This document shows, in pieces, positions 59,420 to 64,000 of a DNA stretch of 64,000 nucleotides. The stretch comes from Dermanyssus gallinae (lineage: Eukaryota; Arthropoda; Arachnida; Mesostigmata; Dermanyssidae), in NCBI GenBank assembly GCA_003439945.1, contig QVRM01001791.1, positions 62,001 to 126,000 of the forward strand. The letters are read 5' to 3'. A program made the translations under genes and the position numbers. How positions within the stretch are numbered: position 1 is the first letter of the stretch; each line of letters starts with the position of its first letter. Below the pieces are notes generated by a model that saw only the letters and a program-made list of their open reading frames with translations, did no database searches and was not told where the DNA came from.

Positions 59420-60362
59420 AAGTTAAGCGAGTTAGAACGAGATAGCGAGCGAGCGAGTTAGAACGAGATAGCGAGCGAGCGAGTGAGAACGAGATAGTGA
59501 GCGAGCGAGTTAGAACGAGATAGCGAGCGAGCGAGTGAGAACGATATAGTGAGCGAGCAAGTTAGAACGAAATAGCGAGCGAGCGAGTTAGAACGAGATA
59601 GCGAGCGAGCGAGTTAGAACGAGATAGTCAGCGAGCGAGTTAGAACGAGATAGTCAGCGAGCGAGTTAGGGCGAGATTGCGAGCGAGTTAGAACGAGATA
59701 GTGAGCGAGCGAGTTAGAACGAGATAGCGAACGAGCGAGTTAGAACGAGATAGCGAGCGAGCGAGTGAGAACGAGATAGTGAGCGAGCGAGTTAGAACGA
59801 GATAGCGAGCGAGGGAGTGAGAACGATATAGTGAGCGAGCGAGTTAGAACGAAATAGCGAGCGAGCGAGTTAGAACGAGATAGCGAGCGAGTTAGGGCGA
59901 GATAGCGAGCGAGCGAGTTAGAACGAGATAGCGAGCGAGCGAGTGAGAACGAGATAGTGAGCGAGCGAGTTAGAACGAGATAGCGAGCGAGCGAGTGAGA
60001 ACGATATAGTGAGCGAGCGAGTGAGAACGATATAGTGAGCGAGCGAGTTAGAACGAAATAGCGAGCGAGCGAGTTAGAACGAGATAGCGAGCGAGCGAGT
60101 TAGAACGAGATAGTCAGCGAGCGAGTTAGAACGAGATAGTCAGCGAGCGAGTTAGGGCGAGATTGCGAGCGAGTTAGGGCGAGATTGCGAGCGAGTTAGA
60201 ACGAGATAGCGAGCGAGTTAGAACGAGATAGCGAACGAGCGAGTTAGAACGAGATAGCGAGCGAGTTAGAACGAGATAGTGAGCGAGCGAGTTAGGGCGA
60301 GATAGCGAGCGAGTTTGAACGAGATAGCGAGCGAGTTAGAACGATATAGCGAGCGAGCGAGT
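59420..60362. repeat. 26-bp satellite with higher-order period
   Basis: About 36 units of the 26-base consensus GAGTTAGAACGAGATAGCGA plus GCGAGC, with variants (GTGAG, GATATAG, GAAATAG, TAGTCAG, GGGCGAG) and shorter 22-base units. Variants recur in the same order: the doubled TAGTCAG units at 59625 and 60111 and the GAAATAG units at 59571 and 60057 are both exactly 486 bases apart. A block of about 486 bp was therefore duplicated. No long frame is open. It ends in GTATATATATAAG, where the LINE begins. Confidence 0.97.
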
Positions 60363-60370
60363 ATATATAT

Positions 60371-62460
60371 AAGAATCGGCGTTCGAACGTCGAGGTGTGC
60401 GGACGTGTTTTCGGTGACTCGCGAATAGTGGGCCTACTGCGATGGGGAGTTCCACATCCAAGGTGGTGCCCCCTCATCTTCGAAGCGAGGCTGTTCGCAT
60501 TGAAGAAGAAAGACGGCTCGTTCAGACCTATCGCTTGTTCTTTGGTACTACGCAGGGTCGCGGCAAAATTGGCAGTAAGGGACTCTAGGGGTAGTATTAA
60601 CCTAGCGGTTGGGCTTCATTAGTTGGGTTTCTCCATCAAGGGGGGGTGCTGAAATCATGATTCATGCTACCAGGGCTTTTATAGATTCTCGGCTTGATCC
60701 ATCCGTGTTAGTTAAACTTGAATTTAAGAACGCGTTCAATACCGTCAGGAGGGACCACTTGTTAAGAGTGGTTGGAGATGAGGCCCCTGCCATTTATCAC
60801 CAAGTGAAATCGACCTACGGTGATCCGTCGCACTTGATCTCACCCTCGGCACTGCTTAGTTCGGCTGTAGGGGTTCAGCAGGGAGACCCCTCGCCCCCCC
60901 CCCCTCCGTTTTGTCTTGCCGTTAAAGACTTAATCAACTCACTAGAGAGTCCTTTTAACCTTTGGTATTTAGACGACAGAGTCATCGGAGGAAACGTTGC
61001 TACAGTCTGTGAGGACTTAAAGAAGATATTAAGTTTTGCAACATGCAGTGGGTTGGAGTTGAACCCAACTAAGTGTGAGGTTCACATCATCCGTTCAGGT
61101 ACGGCCGAGATATCTGCTATACGGAACCTACTCCCGGGCTGCCGCGTAACAGGCGACGACCTGGATCTTCTTGGGGTACCCCTGCTGACTCGCCACCTTG
61201 GACTGAAAATTGAGCGGGGAAGAGAAAAACTCGAGGTTGGATTCAATCGCCTTTCCCAGCTGGGTGCCCACCGAGGGTTATACCTTCTACGCTCATGCTT
61301 CTCCGTGTCGAAGCTAAACTACCTGTTCAGGGGAATCAACTGCTCAGCCTTCTCGTCCCAGTTAGAGGAAATTATCTTAAAGCTGTGCCTTGCGTTGGAA
61401 TCTACAATTAACCTGCGGTTGCGAAACGACCCCTTAGTCCAGGCCTTCTTACCGATAGCCAGAGGTGGTCTGGGCCTGCCGGAAGCAGTTTCACTTTCAG
61501 TCGCAGCACACATCGCATTCTTGCATTCGGCGACTAGTGGCGTTGAGTCTATCCTGGACCCTCAGGCGGTTGCGAATTTTCGCGCTACACTCGAACGGAC
61601 TTAAGATGCCGCCATTGCATTTTGTGGGTCTCTACCGGTCGATGGAATAGCTTATGGGACCGAGCAACCACGTTCACTAACAAAGCGAGGTTACAGGCGG
61701 TTTCTTCACCGGGTTCATTTGCATGGTTGCACGCCCTCCCGAGCCCTCAGCTGGGGACCCTCCTGGACGACGAGTCTACACGAATACTAGTCGGGTTGAG
61801 CCTGGAAGCAGAGTTAGTCTCCCCACACCGGTGCAGATGCGGTGACGAGGTCGATTCCCTATGTCACCTGTCTCCAGAGTTCAGGCAGAATCGCACGCCA
61901 CTCGGCGTTGAACGAGACATTTAGCAGAGGGCTTCGATCGGCAGGCTACCCATGCATTTTGGAGCCGTCTGGCTTAGTCAGAGACGATGGAAGGAGACCT
62001 GATGGAATAACCCTGACTCCCTTCGAGCGGGGCTAAATGCTGGTGTGGGACGCGACCGTAACCGATTCTTTAGCCCCCTCAATGGTCGGTACGGGCGCAG
62101 CCCGCCCTGGACACGCGGTAGCCCTAGCGGAAGCAACCAAGTGCAGAAAAGATTCAAGCATCGGTTATCCACACTTGTTCTCACCGCTTGCATTCGAGAC
62201 ATTGGGGGGGCCTGGGTCGCTCACGACGAAACTGCTCAAGGATGTCGGGAAAAGATTGGCGCTCGCTACAGGAGACAAGAGGGCGGGCGAGTATTTACTG
62301 CAACGTCTGTCATTAAATGTTCACAGGTGGAATGCCGCTTCGGTGAGAGGTACCCTGGCTAGGTGGACCAGCCCAAGCCTGAACCTAGTGCCTTAAGTTA
62401 TGCCCCAGCGGGCTGTGCACACGTTCTTACATCACAAATGTATATTTTGCTACACTTAAA
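60371..62460 (+). mobile_element. LINE (family A, copy 3) with RT and C-terminal zinc domain
   Basis: In order: FEARLFALKKKDGSFRPIAC (RT motifs 1-2); GFSIKGGAEIMIH then LVKLEFKNAFNTVRRDHLL (A); SAVGVQQGDPSPPPPPFCLA (B); FNLWYLDDRVIGG (C, catalytic YLDD); GLELNPTKCEV (D); LDLLGVPLL (E); PIARGGLGLPEAVSLSVAAH; SFAWLHALPSPQLGTLLDDE; a Cys/His cluster SPHRCRCGDEVDSLCHLS; NETFSRGLRSAGYPCILEPS; DGRRPDGITLTPFERG*MLV; WDATVTDSLAPS…AFETLGGPG. Frame breaks lie near 60600-60620, 61604-61620 and 61880-61900, plus a TAA at 62034. The C8 run at 60896-60903 keeps frame but puts SPPPPP where related elements have LGPLLF. The 3' end is aaataaataatga running into (TA)n. Confidence 0.9.
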
Positions 62461-62467
62461 TAAATAA

Positions 62468-62469
<2 letters not shown>

Positions 62470-62506
<37 letters not shown>
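62470..62506. repeat. (TA)n microsatellite at LINE 3' end
   Basis: Begins at the last bases of the family A LINE 3' tail. Confidence 0.95.
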
Positions 62507-62507
<1 letters not shown>

Positions 62508-63240
62508 TCATTGCTTAGGTCTCTTCGTGTTGTAGCTACCGTCCTGCCAAGCTGCAACTTTGAAATCAAGGTGATTTTTGTCTCGTCAATAAGAACCAAA
62601 AGAAGAGAACGTTCACTGTGGTTCGGATATTGAGAGTGTCTGTCGAGAGCCCGGTGGTCGGGTGCGCGGCGCGTTCGCGGCTTGCACCTTGTGGCTGGAG
62701 GAAGCATATCCTTTTTTTTTCTATACAGGAGGGGGAAATGCTTTTAGGCACGCTGTGCAGGACCACACGCCGGTTGGTAGCTCGATGACTACCAAAGCAT
62801 TTGTATTACCTGCTAAAACCCTCATACCTCCTGTAATCCCCCGTAACCGGATTCTATAGGCAAAACGAATATTGCTCACAGTTAAGGAGGAAGCACATCA
62901 TGGCACTACCAAACTAGGTGTATGGGTTCCCGGATCTCCGCTGCCCGTTGAGCGCGTTTTAGTGGGGGTGTGTGTGTGTCTCTCTCTCTTTCTCTCTCTC
63001 TCTCTAGAGGTCCGTCCTACATGATGAGAGATGCAGTGATAAATGCAGCAATCGTTTCTCAATTGACGTGATTTGCCAATGCGAAAACAATGCCGTCGAC
63101 GTCGCGAAATGCCCGGCTGTCTGACAGACAGAGAGAGAGAGAGAGAGAGTAAGCAGTCCGCAAAAAGTTTGGAGAGGGTGCCTGCGTGTTCCGTTCATTT
63201 GTGTCTATCTATCTGGCGTTCGCCGTCAATCGCATCATTC
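62507..63240. other. no gene seen
   Basis: CT runs at 62978-63004 and a GA run at 63129-63148. TACAGGAGG at 62726 and CCTCCTGTA at 62828 form a short inverted repeat around a possible hairpin. No exon recognised. Confidence 0.4.
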
Positions 63241-64000
63241 TAATCGTCGTCGTCGTCGGCGGCGGCGGCGGTTTCGCGTTCCGTCATTTAGTCCGGCATT
63301 TAGCGGCAGACAACAACAATAACAGCAGCCGCTGAGCAACTTCAACCGGAGCAACCGGCGAACATCACCACCACCGCGCTAACCCAACCACATGGCGCGT
63401 GTTTTGCTCTGAGCGTATTGTTTACGATCTGTTATTATTATTATTATTTATTATTATACTATTATGTATTATTGATTGCAATTATGATTTAGTACGTGCT
63501 GGCAGCAGCAGCAGCACCACCACCTGGAGTTTGTGGCTTACAGGGTGGTTTACAGCGTCATCGCGGCAATACTCCTCGTTCTTTCTAACGGACAGACGAA
63601 TCGAACGACGATGCACCATGTAGAAGATTAGCGAGCGAGCGAAAGAAAGAGCACGCGGCGGCTGGAAGCGCGCGAACCTACGCGTCTACGAGAGCGAGCA
63701 GCTTCTCGCGGAAGTTTCGCGTTCGCGCATCGCGCGATTTGTGTTGTTTGTCGTTGAATGTTGTCGAATCGAATGGTGGTAGTGGTGGTGGTGGTGGTGG
63801 TGGTGGTGGTGGTGGTGCAGTAAGTACCGTGTTTTTGGGGCGTACAGTGACATGTTTTTGGCGTCGTCGTTGTCGTCGTCGTCGTCGTCGTCATAACTGG
63901 TCGTCATAACTTGCGAGCAGAATAGCTAGCTAGCTATACGGCTAGCTGGACAGCAGCTACACAGCTAGAAAATAAGAGAGAGAGATTGGTGATTGCTTGC
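63241..64000. repeat. cluster of triplet repeats, possible upstream region of a neighbouring gene
   Basis: GTC then GGC at about 63245-63270, TTA at 63433-63449, CAG/CAC at 63503-63520, GGT at 63776-63816 and GTC at 63861-63891. The CG-rich part at 63640-63735 resembles promoter or 5' UTR sequence. No coding exon is supported before the window ends. Confidence 0.6.

Noticed and set aside
59420..60362. CRISPR array
   Set aside because: Direct repeats have no spacers, and this is eukaryotic DNA. It is a tandem satellite.

Overview
This is eukaryotic nuclear DNA, most likely from an arthropod and plausibly an arachnid (mite or tick). The basis is a single intron-rich Mahogunin-type RING ubiquitin-ligase gene, long repeat-filled introns, very many (TA)n tracts, and a mix of non-LTR retrotransposons (LINEs), Tc1/mariner transposons and tRNA-derived SINEs. 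The taxonomic call is inference; nothing here fixes the species.

Layout. 1-13.4 kb is repeat-rich: LINE fragments of several families, a truncated mariner, a SINE, two copies of an unclassified dispersed repeat, and microsatellites. 13.77-28.89 kb holds the one gene I can identify with confidence, an MGRN1/RNF157-type E3 ubiquitin ligase on the + strand. I reconstructed it as 13 coding exons from protein similarity, splice sites and phase bookkeeping. A possible alternative last exon lies at 33.49 kb. Intron 7 contains a roughly 2.9-kb antisense LINE. 30-48 kb is again transposon-dominated: antisense LINEs at 30.3, 31.5 and 37 kb, degraded mariners at 35.8 and 40.6 kb, a nearly complete mariner at 44.6-45.9 kb, and SINEs at 46.2 and 46.9 kb. 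Around 48.2-50.1 kb is a GC- and microsatellite-rich stretch with a possible first coding exon of an unrecognised gene. 51.8-58.4 kb is a stack of mobile elements: a LINE 3' end, a mariner, a long (TA)n array, and a second LINE interrupted by another mariner. 59.4-60.4 kb is a 26-bp satellite with a longer period of about 486 bp, followed directly by a LINE reverse transcriptase (60.4-62.46 kb). The last 1.5 kb is simple-sequence-rich.

Function. The E3 ligase has the family's N-terminal substrate-binding region (exons 2-6), a C3HC4 RING (exon 7), the conserved motif after the RING (exon 8), and a long low-complexity, polyglutamine-containing tail (exons 9-13). All splice phases agree except across exon 2, which carries at least three reading-frame breaks. 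Frame breaks in several transposons also fall in or beside homopolymers, so base-level assembly error must be considered before calling anything a pseudogene. I found no rRNA, no CRISPR array and no convincing intact tRNA gene. I do not see an unprecedented biological system. The most useful observations are the reconstructed gene with its broken exon, the nested transposons, the higher-order satellite, the possible SINE families and a LINE with an unusual N-terminal domain.
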